DNA of 64,000 bases from Magnaporthiopsis rhizophila (taxonomy: Eukaryota > Ascomycota > Sordariomycetes > Magnaporthales > Magnaporthaceae), in contig PYSS01000059.1 of NCBI GenBank assembly GCA_003049465.1, positions 1-64,000 of the forward strand, written 5' to 3'. Positions 1 through 11,027 of the stretch are shown in pieces. A program made the translations under genes and the position numbers. Position 1 is the first letter of the stretch, and each line of letters opens with the position of its first letter. The notes under the pieces were generated by a model. It ran no database searches. It was not told the origin of the DNA and saw only the letters and a list, made by a program, of their open reading frames with translations.

Positions 1-53
1 GGTTGGTAATAATCGCATGCTTGGTAGTCTTGGAAGACGAGAAAACGCCACTG

Positions 54-2223
54 TCACCTATTCAGGCTATCCCGCCAGTCTTGCCGCGCTCTCTTCAGCA
101 GCGCCCTTTCTATTTTACCCGATTCGAAGATCCCGACCTTCCCGTCGCTGTCGATAAACTTGGCCAGCAGGCACGACTTGGGCTTGCCGCCGCGGTGCAG
201 GCCACGCCCGCTGACAAGGTTCCACCGCACGGCGCACTGGAGGTCAGGTTTGCACAGGCACCCGACCCAGTTACCAAAGCCTTCGAGCCGCGAGCGCTGC
301 CCCTCGCTAATGCCGACTCTCCGTTCCTCGTCCAGCGGCTTCAGCTCCGGCCTGAACCGCTTCAGGTGCAACATGTAAAGCACTACCATGGCGAGGCCTT
401 TGGGGTGCTTCGAGCCGGTAATATTCCCCTTATCGCGGAGCAGAGTAGCCCACATGGACTCGACCAGGCCCGGCCCCGGCATTGTGCCGGTGAACTGGCG
501 GGCAAAGCTGGCGTCTGCGCATCCCGAACAGAATTAGCACATATCAGCGAGACTAGGAAGAAGGCCCTGAGGGGTTCTAGCGGCCGGGACAGGGCGAGGA
601 ATGGCAGACGAGATTACAAACTTACAATAAACCCAGCCGCCGCCGGGATCTTTGCAGTCCTCGTATATTCTTTCGTACACCTCGTAGGCGTCCAGGGTCA
701 GGTGGAGCCAATACGAGTTCGCTTCGCGGATGTGATGGTTTTTGGGGGTCAAGGTATAGAAAGGGAGTGGTTTCGGCGGCGGCGGCGGCCGTATTTCTTG
801 CTGTGCGGGAGGTACGGTGGCGGCGCGAGAGGCTGCTGGTTGCGGAGACGGGGGGGAGTTGGAGCAAGGTCTTAGTTGCAGGAACCACCTAGGTATGAGC
901 GCCGATGAGTGGCTTACCTTGTTGGCTCTCAAACACGCCCGGCTTGCCGTACCTTTCGCACAGCGCGTCCTTGATCCAGTAGGCAACCTCCAGCCGGTCA
1001 TCGACTTTCTTGAGGAACCTCAAGTTAATGACCATGTACTCGCCGCGGTTATCTGATGCTTTTTTCAGCATCGTTTGGACGGCACCGCTTTTGCGCATTT
1101 TGGATTGGTAGTACCCGAGGATGCGGCGGGCTTCGTCTCCAGCGGGATTCAAGGCCACCTCGAGCAGGGGCGAGATGATGGCGGCGGCGACGGGCGAGGC
1201 CATGGAAGTGCCCGACATGATTTTAGTCTCCCCATGCCTGGTAGCGTTCGGCTGCGAAGAGATCCAGGCCGAGCGCACGTTCTCGCCCAAGATGGCGAAA
1301 TTATTGGGGGAAGTCCGCCACCGGATTGAACGGGGAAGCTCTGCCGTCGCCCGAAGCCGAGTTGACGCATATGACGCCGCAGAAACGGGCTGGAAAGGCG
1401 ATCATCTCGCGCGAGCCGTTGTTGGAGGCGGCGGCGAATACGACCTTGTTGTATGAAAAGGCCAGGTGCAGCGCCTCCGCGATCGGATCGCTTTCGATTG
1501 AAAACCCAAACGATATGGTGATGATGTCGACGTCCCAGCCGTCCTTGTTGTTTACGTTTTTGGGCGAGCAGGCTCGTTTAATGGCCTGGGCTGGCATGTG
1601 AGCGAAACGTCGCCGGTTATGTTTATCGACGAGAGGTGCTAACTTGGCGGGGCCTTGGGAGGGGGTTATACATACCTTGATCACCATCTGGGGGTCTATT
1701 TCCGTGTCAAAGTCTTTGGCGACGCGGGCAATGTAAATGTCGGCAGCCGGGGCAACTCGTCGGAGCAGGCCGGCGCAGTGCGAGCCGTGGCCGCACTTGT
1801 CGTGGGCGTCGGTCCGCGAGGGATCCTCGCGCAAGAAATCCTCGCGCTGCTTCATGCGCTCCCTGGCTGTTGGATTGTTAAAAATGTCGTTTATCATATC
1901 TATGCCCGTGTCCAATATAGCGATTTTAACGCGCTTGAACCTCCCGATCCGTTGCTGATCAAATTTCGCGTTGATTCCAGCCAGGTCCCTAAACCATCCG
2001 GCGACACTATAAAGAGGATGGGTTAGCGAATACGTAATGCCTTGAACGAGAAGCCCGCGCCAGCCAGCGCTTACGCTTCATCTCCCTCGACGCCGTCTTT
2101 GGCGTCGAACAGTTGCCGCTTTTCCACTACGAAAGTTAGAAACACCTGAGATGACTGGCTAGTATGGACCGGCGGAGGAAGCACGTACTCCGCGTCTCCG
2201 ATCCCATCGCGATTGGACGAGTG
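54..2223 (-). pseudogene. Subtilisin-like serine protease (S8), frame broken
   Basis: Subtilase with all three catalytic residues visible: Asp in ILDTGID (about 1905-1920), His in HGSHCAG (about 1785), Ser in SGTSMASP (about 1205). I place exons at 2223-2075, 2006-1676, 1585-918, 835-626 and 514-54; the introns of 68, 90, 82 and 111 bp have GTAAGC, GTATGT or GTAAGT donors and preserve phase. The last two exons encode a tail of about 223 residues, starting with a Pro-rich linker, that I cannot assign to any family. No signal peptide is seen, but the 5' end above 2223 is unresolved, so an intracellular location is only an inference. At 1306-1310 the reading frame breaks: a run of five G on the plus strand has one base too many between the VADFP and GENVRSAW segments. 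This is either a real null allele or a homopolymer sequencing error. If it is an error, this is an intact protease gene. Confidence 0.75.
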
Positions 2224-3060
2224 CTATCGGCGTCGGCGCGAAATGGCGTAACGGTAACGCTAAAAATGGTTCTCCCGTTCGAGCAAGATAACGAAGCCTT
2301 AAAGAGCAGCGTCCGAGAATGTAGGGCGCGGGAGCGCAGGTGCTGCATGCGAACGCAGTAGAAATACGCTCAGGTTGTGCTGGCCCAAGGCGAAAACGAG
2401 GCTGGGGTGTAGTGAATGCGCGCCGGATCCCACTTTTGCTGGAGGAAAACCGCGGCTCACAAGTTTGTCCACCGGCTCATCGGGCACCGGCTGCTGCCTA
2501 ATGTGAGCGAATATGCATTATGCGGCGTCTGCAGCTTTCAGCTGCGCCAATCCACTTGTGACAACATGAACCCTCCAGAGCCAGCAACCCAAACTACCCC
2601 AAAACGGCTAAGCAACCAAGGCGACCAGTGCCAGCCAAATTCGGCGGCGAATTTCCGTGCAACTTACACTTCTGATATAACAATGGATTGATGTTGGGCT
2701 AGGACTTTACGGTTTCTCGCTAGGGTTTCTTCTTGACGAGAGCGTAGATGTGTTTACGCATGGTAGCAAAGGTCTCCAGCGTTTCGTTGCTTTTGTGACG
2801 GGCTCTTTTTAGGGGTCTATCTACAGGAAAAGTCGCAGTCTTGGGGACAACAGGATCTCTATTTTGAGGAGGTTTATTTGCTGTTTTGATGGCAGCCATC
2901 CGCGGTAGAATGTGTTGCATAAGATCTTCGTCCTCATGGCCCATCTATGCCCTCGTCCCCATATCGTGGCAGCTGCTACAACATTGTGAAAGTATCTAGA
3001 AACAAAATTCTTCCGTGGTTCCCTTTGGGCGAGTCCCGTTTGCCCTGCCCTTTCCCTGGC

Positions 3061-3061
<1 letters not shown>
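2224..3061. other. Unresolved 5' region of the subtilase; small minus-strand ORF
   Basis: The subtilase should begin here, but I could not close its 5' end. A minus-strand stretch at about 2320-2490 (containing PVPDEPVDKLVSRGF) follows a plausible CAG acceptor and could be an upstream exon; its junction to the 2223 exon is not convincing. A separate minus-strand ATG ORF at 2944-2720 encodes 74 residues, acidic at the start and Lys-rich at the end (MRKHIYALVKKKP). It could be the first exon of the protease or a short independent gene. A GTAAGT at about 2660 could be a donor. Nothing else is recognisable. Confidence 0.3.

Positions 3062-3147
<86 letters not shown>
3062..3147. repeat. (CT)n microsatellite, about 43 units
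   Basis: An uninterrupted CT dinucleotide run of about 86 bp, flanked by further pyrimidine-rich sequence. It lies about 70 bp past the stop codon of the gene at 3220-5159, so it may be in that gene's 3' UTR, where the transcript would read GA. Likely length-polymorphic. Confidence 0.95.
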
Positions 3148-3149
<2 letters not shown>

Positions 3150-3219
3150 GTCTCTGTCGCTTCCTTTCATATCCTCTTAAACAATATCTCGGCGGCCAAA
3201 GACCAACAGAACAGCCTTG

Positions 3220-5159
3220 CTAAACCGCCGGCAGCTGCATGCCCTCGACGATGCACCGGATCCTGTCGACCAGCTCGAGCAGCTCAGAAACGTCGCCCCT
3301 CGACCCCGCGATGGCGGCCGCCCTCTTGACGCGGCCGATCAGGTCGGCCAGGCTGACGTGCACGGCCGGGTGCGAGCGGTAGTCGACGTCATGGTGACCG
3401 GGCCAGAGGCCGAGGGGACCGATCTGCGCCTTGAGCGGGTCGCGCTGGTTGTAGCCTCTCTTCCGTGGGCAATATGGTGTTAGATTAGCTAGCTGTTGTA
3501 CGATGCGAAACAGTAAACATATGTAGGTTGGGGTCTCTTTGCTAACCTTTCTCCGAATCGCCTCGCGTGCGTCGTAGATGGAGTTGATGATGTCGCCGAG
3601 CACCTGGTGGCGGACTTTTTTGAGCTCGCCTTTTTTTTTTCACAAGTTTTCAACTGGTCAGTTCTTGTTTTCAAGCAGCAACAATCTGTCAAAAAAAAGA
3701 GGCACTCACGGCAATACCCCCTAGCAGCCCTCTCCATCCCCGGATCCGGCACCAGTCTAAACAGCCGCTGCGGCTCACCCCGACCGCTGCCACCGGTACC
3801 ACCACGCGGCGGCTCACAAATCGCCCCGTCCGCATCGACGGGACAGTGCAGCACCACGGCCCGCGCGGTCTTCCGCCACAGTGTCCGCAGCCGTAGCTGG
3901 CCCGCCGCGTACAGCAGCGACGCCAGCACCTCGCCGCCGCCGGATGCAAGGCCACCTTCGTCGTCGCTGGGCAGCAGCAGCAGCGACCTCCCCAAGACGT
4001 GGTGGGCCCACTGCTGCGCCAGGGCCAGCAGCGCGGTGCGGCGCGGCTCCGGGGCGGCCAGCTGCGCGTCGAACAGGGCCATGTAGGCGAGTATGCGGGC
4101 GGCGCGGCCGTTGTCGGCCGGGAGGAGCGGCGCCGAGGCCGGGTCGAGGGTGTGCAGCAGGACGAGGAAGACGTCGAGGGCGTCGTCGGACGTGCCGGTG
4201 CGGTGCTGGGCCAGGTCCAGACGGTTGTGGCTGTCGCAGTCGCCCGAGAAGCCGTGGAAGATGCCGGCGAGGCTGGTGAAGGAGCCGCGGCGACGGTTGT
4301 TGCTGCAGAGGCGGCTGCGGAGACTGTTGTGGCTGCTGCTGCTGCAGCAGCAGGAAGGACAGACGGACCGGCTGATGTAGATGTATTTGTCGGTGCGGCC
4401 GTTGACCATGAGCCGGAGCACGCACCGGGTCGGCTCCGGGTGGCTGTGGCGCGTGAGCAGGGAGTAGTCCTGCATGGACGACAGGGGAGACGACGACGGC
4501 GGCGGGGATGATGTTCTGGTGGTGGTGGTGGTGGTGGTGGTGGTGGTGCCGCGGGTGCTGCGGGATGCGATGATGGTGTCGCCGCGCCGGGTCGAGCGCG
4601 AGGATGCGGTTGTGCCGCTGCCAGCGGTTGAGACGGGGCTTGGAGGCGTGCTGCTCCGGTAGGCCAAGGTGGTGCCGCTCAGGGGTGTCCTGTGGCTGCT
4701 GCCGCTGCCGCTGCCGCGGGAGTGTGTGTATGACGGTCCTGCAGCCTCGGCCACGGTCGACCAGGTGCTGCTGCCTCCAGAAGAGGAGGAGGATCCGCCG
4801 CGCGTCCGGCTGCTGCGGCCGGACGCGCCCGGCCAGGTGGCGGCGCTCGGCATCCGCTGGTGGCGATGCTGCTGCTGCTGCTGCTGCTCGTCGTCGGGTC
4901 GACGACGCACATGGCTGCGGCTGCGACGCCGCACTGGGGGTGGGCGAGAGTGTGCCGTGTGGAAGGAGTCGATGGAGCCCCTGCGAGGCCGAGCGGAGGA
5001 GCCGCGTTCTGCGTTTACGGTGGCCGGGACTGGGGCGGCGGGGCCGTGCTGGTGGAAGAGCGGCCCCCAAGCAGCGGGTACCTGCTCAGGAGTGCGGGTG
5101 TCGGCGTCCCAGCGCATGCGGAGCGACCGGAGCAGCGAGGACAAGTTGGAGGCGTCCAT
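3220..5159 (-). CDS. Hypothetical protein, low-complexity N-terminal half (about 585 aa)
   Basis: Not recognised. Start ATG at 5157-5159. Exons 5159-3710, 3614-3547 and 3459-3220; the introns (GTGAGT and GTTAGC donors) keep phase and give 585 residues. The acceptor at 3615 has a weak pyrimidine tract, so that junction is the least certain. Residues 1-240 are disordered: Ser/Arg/Gly-rich, with a run of six Gln from CAG codons (about 4868-4888) and ten Thr from an ACC run (about 4520-4550). Residues from about 240 to the end look folded: a short segment RCVLRLMVNGRTDKYIYISR, then a mostly helical Leu/Ala-rich region and a conserved-looking C-terminus (GLWPGHHDVDYRSHP and a final Leu-rich helix). 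No signal peptide or membrane segment. Frame choice rests on the ordered C-terminal exons and splice phase; the other two frames are long only because of GC content. Confidence 0.65.
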
Positions 5160-5887
5160 GTTGCGGGTTGCCGTGTTTCGTAGCGGGTTGGAAGCTGGTT
5201 CTGTGTGTTTGGACGTGGTGTGACTGTGCGGACGGATGCGGGTTGCTGCTGTGTCTGGTCAAGTTGGGAGGATGCAGACGGGTGAGGAGAGGGCTGTTAT
5301 ATAGACGGGCAGTCTCTGCGAAGGAGGCCATACTGGAGGCAGAAGACGAGCCATGATGTCAAAGGTAATGCTGCTGCCGAAAGGCCAAGCTCTCCCTGCT
5401 GAGATTCCAACATGAAAAAAAGGACGAAATGTCGGAGGTGCTACTGTTGCACGGGATGGCGAAATCTTTGCAAAGGCGGGCGGGTAGGTGCGCCGTCTCA
5501 GGCACGGAGCCGTAAAGTGACTTCTGAGGTTGGGCATCACAAAGAAGGTCCGCATCGGCTGGTGGCAGGCCTCTTGCCGTGCGCCCGCCACTTTCGTATG
5601 ACCGTGCCGTGTTTGGATCCTGAGCCGTCCGCTGCGTATGTTCTTGATCAAACAGCCGCGTTCTGTTCCACTGGTCGGATCGTCCGCCTGGCTTGGATAA
5701 CTTCTCGTCCAGCAGGTTCAAGCTATTCGCCACCCGGGTTCCCACAGGCAGGTTCTCGTACACTCAGCAGTAGTTGGCAAGACCTGGTCCGTCGTTTGGC
5801 TAACTGCACGAAACCACCAGAAATTAGAAGGGATATAATCTACACGGAAAACGCCCACGCTCCTCCAGAACCACCACGCAAAAGCCC
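5160..5887. other. Intergenic, no supported gene
   Basis: This stretch is upstream of the gene ending at 3220 and downstream of the membrane protein gene at 5888-6826. ORFs here are short, lack ATG starts or splice partners, and show no family resemblance. I see no RNA gene or repeat. Confidence 0.5.
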
Positions 5888-6826
5888 TCACAGCAGCGTC
5901 CCCGACATGCACACATCACAAGGAAAGCCCTTGACGTCACTAGCGCGCGTGGCATTCTTGAGAAAACAGTTGCCGCCCGTGTCAAAGAACTGCGGCTCGT
6001 CCATGCGGCGACGCCACACGACGGTGCGGCAGACCATGGCCGGAGACGCGCCCTGGACGTTGGTGGACAGCTTATTAAAACTCGCGCACGACCGCACGCA
6101 GTCCTCGAAGCTGTAGGCCACCACGGACTGAATGTCCTTCATGTCGAACGGCGCCTCCTTGCCGCGCCCGATGGAGTCGATGCCGCACTCGACCCGGTAC
6201 CGCGTCCCGTCCATGGCCTCGACCGTCGAGCCCTGCAGCCGCGGGCACGGGAACGCGAGCGTGCTGACGTTGCGCCAGTTGGCCGCCTCGTAGTTGGTGA
6301 GCATGGCCGGGGTCCCGGTGGTGGCGGGTGCCGATGAGGTCGACGTTGATGACGTGCCGTTGGATGTACCGGACCCTGGGGTCCCGCGTGCCGGGTCGGC
6401 AGTTTTGCACTCGGTTGCTGGCGTCGCGCCCCCGCCGCCGCTGCTGCTGCTGCTTGATGACCGGTTCGCCAGCATGGACCCCAGCACGCCGGCCACGATG
6501 GCGCCGCCGATGATGACACCTAGGAGGCCCGTGACCGCGGCGAGCAGCCAGTTGGGACGGCGGTTTCTGCCGACTGTGGGCTTCTCCTGTTGCTGCTGCT
6601 GCTGGTAGTCGTTTTGCCGAGGCGGCTGCGGCGGTGGTGGCGAGGTGGCCAGATAGGTTGTCGACGGCGTCGCTGGGTGCTGCTGCTGCTGCGGCGGCCG
6701 TCCCCACCATCCCTGGTCCTGCTGTGTTGCTGTTGCTGCTGTGTGGACCTGAGGGTAACTGTGGTCGTGCTTGACCGGCTCTGGGGCCGACATGTAGACG
6801 GCCTGGGGTCCGTTGGCGTCGCTCAT
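5888..6826 (-). CDS. Single-pass membrane protein with PAN/Apple-like Cys-containing ectodomain
   Basis: Single exon of 312 residues, ATG at 6824-6826. Residues 1-92 are a Pro/Gln-rich cytosolic tail with several Q runs. One strong membrane segment follows at about 93-120 (WLLAAVTGLLGVIIGGAIVA), preceded by the basic GRNRRPN, so the N-terminus is inferred to be cytosolic. A Ser/Gly/Thr-rich stalk (about 121-175) leads to an ectodomain of about 135 residues with a Cys pattern (ECGID, FEDCVRSCASF, MVCRTVVW, NCFLKN, PCDVC) resembling the Apple/PAN-like domains of many fungal surface proteins. The stalk suits O-glycosylation. Function is probably a cell-surface or wall-facing receptor or adhesin-like protein; no enzyme motif is seen. 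Confidence 0.8.
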   Translation of the reverse strand: MSDANGPQAVYMSAPEPVKHDHSYPQVHTAATATQQDQGWWGRPPQQQQHPATPSTTYLATSPPPPQPPRQNDYQQQQQQEKPTVGRNRRPNWLLAAVTGLLGVIIGGAIVAGVLGSMLANRSSSSSSSGGGGATPATECKTADPARGTPGSGTSNGTSSTSTSSAPATTGTPAMLTNYEAANWRNVSTLAFPCPRLQGSTVEAMDGTRYRVECGIDSIGRGKEAPFDMKDIQSVVAYSFEDCVRSCASFNKLSTNVQGASPAMVCRTVVWRRRMDEPQFFDTGGNCFLKNATRASDVKGFPCDVCMSGTLL

Positions 6827-7971
6827 TTTCGGTAAAAAGAAAGGAAGAGGTTCTCAAATGGCGTGTATATCGAGGTCCAAGTAAGACGCAACCGTCTTGG
6901 ACGCGATGTTGGCTAGCAAGGACTGAGATGCTCCATATGTTCGGTGGTGCTATAGAGGGAAGAGGCACCTCCAGGCCGAAGCAGAGCAAGAACAAAAACG
7001 TCCTCGCGCAAGCCCCAGGGAACCACCCAGTAGCGGACATGGTCTTTAAGAACAACAGGCGGCAGGGCCGTTACACAAAAGTAGGCACACCCACTCTCTG
7101 CCGATCCTGATGTCGACTTGGCCGCCAGCTCTCATCTCGGCTAGCCCCGCCGCCAAGCAGGTCCAGGGGTTGGCGGCCAACAGACGCGAGCTAGATGGCT
7201 ATCCACGCCATCACCGTGAGCGTTATTGGCCTGCTCGTCCGGTTCCACAAACTTTCGTTGGCCGGCGTCTAGGCATCGTGGCGGCACGGAAGGGTCTCTG
7301 CATCTGCCCCCAAGGACACAAAAGACAAGCAAGCCAGCCCGTGTTTGTGATGCGCGGCAAAGACGTCGCAAGAGCCCCAGGCCTGGCCGGACATTTTGCA
7401 TCATCAATGCGCCAACATCAAAAGCCGCAAAAGGTCATCATCATCTTTCCGCAAAGGCCGGTGAGGGTGAGGCTTGACAAATTTCGAGGGCCCTGTCTGC
7501 AGCAAGCGCATGAACACATCGGGAATCTTACATGCTTCCCCACAACGGCTGTGACTACCTGGGTACTTGTTGGTGGCCTTGCGTCTTGAGACACAAAGCT
7601 TGCCCATCCCTGCTGCCACCCTCGGTCGAAGCTGCGTCCGGAGGATCGAGATCCCTGCCACAATGTGATTCTTCAACTACCCATTGGCCGTGCTTTGGAC
7701 TCGAACATGGCGGTAAAAGTCTGCCCTCCGACTCGCTTGTGGTTCGACCCGCCACTGCGCCGTGCTCCAGCTGGGCTAAGCCTTGGGACCCCAGAGACCG
7801 GGGACTGGCCAAGAAAGGTAGAAAAATAATGGCAAGGATAAAGAGGCTGCAAGGTGTAAGACGTTTACTGGTCTAGTATGCTTATCTTCCCCCATCTACG
7901 CTTCTCATATTTATAGAGAGATCCCGCAAAACCCAGACATGCTGTCCAATTCGTGAATGCGCTCGAGCGGT
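6827..7971. other. Intergenic, no supported gene
   Basis: About 1.1 kb between the membrane protein promoter and the 3' end of glucosidase II. Short ORFs on both strands show no domain or splice logic. A pair of Pol III-like boxes on the minus strand (7697-7706 and 7767-7778) does not fold as a tRNA. Confidence 0.5.
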
Positions 7972-10900
7972 TTAGGCAAAAGTGAGCTTCCAGTCCTGCG
8001 CCACCTTGGCACCAACGCCACGCACAACAGCGTAGCCCGCCCTGCCACCCGCCGCGGGCGTGTAGTCGACCGCCACGGTCGTCTTCTCTCCCGACGCCGA
8101 CTCGAGTGTCGCCTGCTTTTTGGCCACCTGCTTGGCCGGCAGCCCGACGACAATGACCTTGTCCACAGCCACGTCGCCAAATGCCTTGAGCCACGCTCCC
8201 GGCTTGATCTTGCCCAGCGCCTCGGCGTCGCGGCCCTCGGCATCGGCTGAGCTCAGCGTTGCCCCCTCGAGCACGAACCGCCTGTGCACGTACTGTCCCT
8301 GCTCGTAATGAAACGAGTCGCCGTCATCCACGTATAGTGTTCCCTCGGCGCGGCCGCTCGCAGCCTTGGGGTAGGTGACTACTAGAGTGTAGGGGTCGAA
8401 CCGCATCAGGGCGCTGGAGCGGCGGGGGATGTCCCTGCGTGCAAAGATGTGGCCGCCGCGCATCAGGAGAGGGATCTTCTCGAGTGGAGCCACCAGTGTC
8501 GTGTTTCTTCCCTTGTGGGTCTGCGCCACGTCGTACGTGAAGTAGTCGTAGTAGACCTCGTCGTCGGGAATAAAGATGTCGACCGAGGCCTGGTCCTTTT
8601 GCACCACAGGCTTGTACAGCAGACCCGTCTCGCCAACAAAGAGCTGGTCGTCGACCGTGAATCCGCCCTCCTCGGTCGGGTGGGTGTAGAACATGGGCCG
8701 GATGATGGGCACGCCCTCGGTATGGGCCTGGTGGAAGGCGGTGTACCACGACGGGAGGAGGCTGTAGCGCAGCCGCAGCGCGGCCGTGATGATGGGGGTG
8801 TACGGGTCCCCGGGCAGGTAGGGCTCGCGCCGGCGTGCGTCGATGTGCGCGTGGCCGCGGAAGAAGGGGTAGAAGGCGCCGGCCTGGTACCAGCGCGTCA
8901 GCAGGTCCATGTCCGGGTTGCCAAAGAAACCTCCAACATCAGCCCCCGCAAAGGGGAATCCGGCAATGCCCTGGGATAGAAGCATGGGCACGGACGCGCC
9001 CAGGTGCTCCCACGAAGCCTGGTTGTCGCCGGTCCACATGGCGCCAAGGCGCTGCGACCCGGAAAAGAAGGAGCGCGTCAGCACAAAGGGGCGCCGCAGC
9101 TCGCCGGGCTTGCGACTGAGCAGGGCCTGATTCGTGGCATTGTGGAAGGTCATGCCGTTCAGGTTGTGGACGTCGCGGTGCTCCCAACCGCCGTGGTGCA
9201 GGTTGTCCTTGGGCATCGAAACCTCGGGCCCGTTGAAGACCGAGGGCTCGTTCATGTCGTTCCAGATGAAGGTGTTCTCGGCCGTGCCCTCGAACGAGGC
9301 ATACTTGAACTGCTCCTTCCACCAGTCGACTGCCTTGGGGTTGAAGGCGTCGATGTAGTGCGACGAACCAGGCCAGCACCAGCCCTCAAAGATGCTACCG
9401 TCCTTGGTCTTGACCGCCAGGTCCTTGGACTTGAGCTCCTCGACGATCCGGTAGCCGGCCTCGTTCTTGATGTGCGGGTCGATGATGGTGACGAGCTTCC
9501 GGCCGTGGGCGTCGAGGTGCTTGCACATGGCGGCGGGGTCCTTGAACATGTCCTTATCCCACGTGAAGTACTTTTTGCCGTCCGTGTATTCGATGTCCAG
9601 CCAGATGACGTCGTACGGAATGTGAAACTTGTCCATCTTGCGGTCCACGTCCTTAACGTCGTCGTCCGAGACGTAGTTCCAGCGGCACTGGTGGTAGCCG
9701 ATCGAGAACTCCTGGGGCATGGCCGTGAAGCCCGTGAGCTCGCCGTACTTTTGGAGGACGTCACGGGGCGTAGGACCCAGGAAGACAAAGACGTCGAGCA
9801 GGCCGCTCTCCGAGATCCAGTGGGTCTGCGTGTTCTTCTTGGACCCCAGGCCGAGGGCGAGCGGGTTGTTGCCCGCCCTGGTCTTGATGATGTCGATCCA
9901 GGTCTCGGCGGCATTGAGCCAGAAGACGCCGACGGTGGAGTCCTTGCGGTGGGCCTGCATGAAGGGGATGGCGCCGTATAGGCTCATGGGGCTGTCCAGG
10001 ATATACTCGAACACGTCGAGGTTGTAGAACCGGTATGGCTCCTCGTAGTTGCCCTCGCCGCCACGCGTCTCCTTGAGGGAGAGCGGGCCAGCGTGCGAGG
10101 GGATGCCATAAACGTGCTCGTAGTCAACAAAGGAGATGTCCAGAGCAACGCTCTCAGGGCCGCGAGGCTTGGTGTCGGTGTTGCCACCGAACGTCTCCTC
10201 CCACCAGGTGCTCTCGTCTTCGCCCTGAGGCTTCTGTTCCTCCTCTTCCTTCTTTGTCTCCCCATCCTTGGCCTCCTCGGAGCCCTCGGCGGGCTTCTCA
10301 GGCTCGGGCTTCTCGACCTTGGGCCGCCAATGCTCGACATTGAGCAGGCCGCGGTCGTTGAACTTGATCTGGGTGTTGCCGTCGCGCCTGAAGTCGATGC
10401 CAAAGGGGGCGAACTTGATGAAGGCCTCGAATTTGGCCTCGGGTCCGTACTTGATGGTGATCTGGTCCTTGTCCTCCGAGGCAACCTTGGCGGCGGCGTC
10501 GACCTCGAGCCCGCCGACAATGGCAAATTTCTCGGCCTCGTTGTAGCGCTCCTTGCGGGCGGTGCTGCTGTGGCGGAGGTCGATGTCTTTGTTCAGCCGC
10601 TTCTCCTCGTCGACCGTGACCCTGGCGGTGCCCGACTTGAGGAAGGAGACGGTGAGGGGCAGGCGGACTGTCTTGCCGTCCTGATCAACCGTCTTGTGGA
10701 TGATGGCCTCGAGGCGGCCGTCCTTGAAGGCGACCGAGTCGGCTAACACCTTGTAAGGGGCTTCCCATGATGATCCGGCACCAATGGCAGCGGCGGCGTA
10801 GGCGCGGTTGCGCTTGCAGAAGCCCGACTGATCGCATTTTTTGAAGTCGTGCTCCTTGACCATGACTGGGGAGGGCGCAGGGCGTCAGCAACGATGGTCA

Positions 10901-11027
10901 CTGTGGTCAATATGCTTTCTTCCGGCCCAGACTCGAGCTTACCAGCTGGTGTAAACAGGCAGGTCAGGGTGGAGAGGAGGCAGAGGGAGGCCGTCCAGCT
11001 CCTCGAAGTGCCGCCCGAGAGGCGCAT
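7972..11027 (-). CDS. gls2: ER glucosidase II catalytic (alpha) subunit, GH31
   Basis: Trims the two inner alpha-1,3-linked glucoses from N-glycans in the ER lumen, controlling entry into and exit from the calnexin cycle; normally pairs with a PRKCSH-type beta subunit, not present here. Two exons: 11027-10943 (signal peptide, MRLSGGTSRSW start, hydrophobic core LCLLSTLTCLF) and 10865-7972, with a 77-bp intron (GTAAGC donor, CCCAG acceptor). The product is 992 residues, normal for the family. GH31 motifs: nucleophile Asp in WNDMNEP (about residue 561) and acid/base Asp in WTGDNQASW (about 640). A charged Glu/Lys-rich insert (about 215-245) sits in the N-terminal domain, as in other eukaryotic homologues. 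Mature protein begins near the conserved HDFKKC. The gene is intact; a poly-G tract with an N gap lies 73 bp above its start. Confidence 0.97.

Noticed and set aside
3814..5070. Alternative minus-strand frame (418 codons) in the unknown low-complexity gene
   Set aside because: Gln/Pro/Arg-rich composition typical of a shifted frame, and it does not connect to the C-terminal exons.
7110..7589. Plus-strand ATG ORF of 159 codons downstream of glucosidase II
   Set aside because: No recognisable domain, and composition is like neighbouring non-coding sequence.
7690..7785. Possible tRNA on the minus strand: TAGCCCAGCTGG (7778-7767) fits box A and GTTCGAGTCC (7706-7697) fits box B
   Set aside because: The T-stem and acceptor stem do not pair and the box spacing is long; no cloverleaf forms. 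At most a chance match or a degenerate SINE-like fragment.
9004..9981. Long plus-strand open frame (325 codons) opposite glucosidase II
   Set aside because: Mirror of the GC-rich GH31 codons; no domains, and the minus strand has full catalytic motifs.
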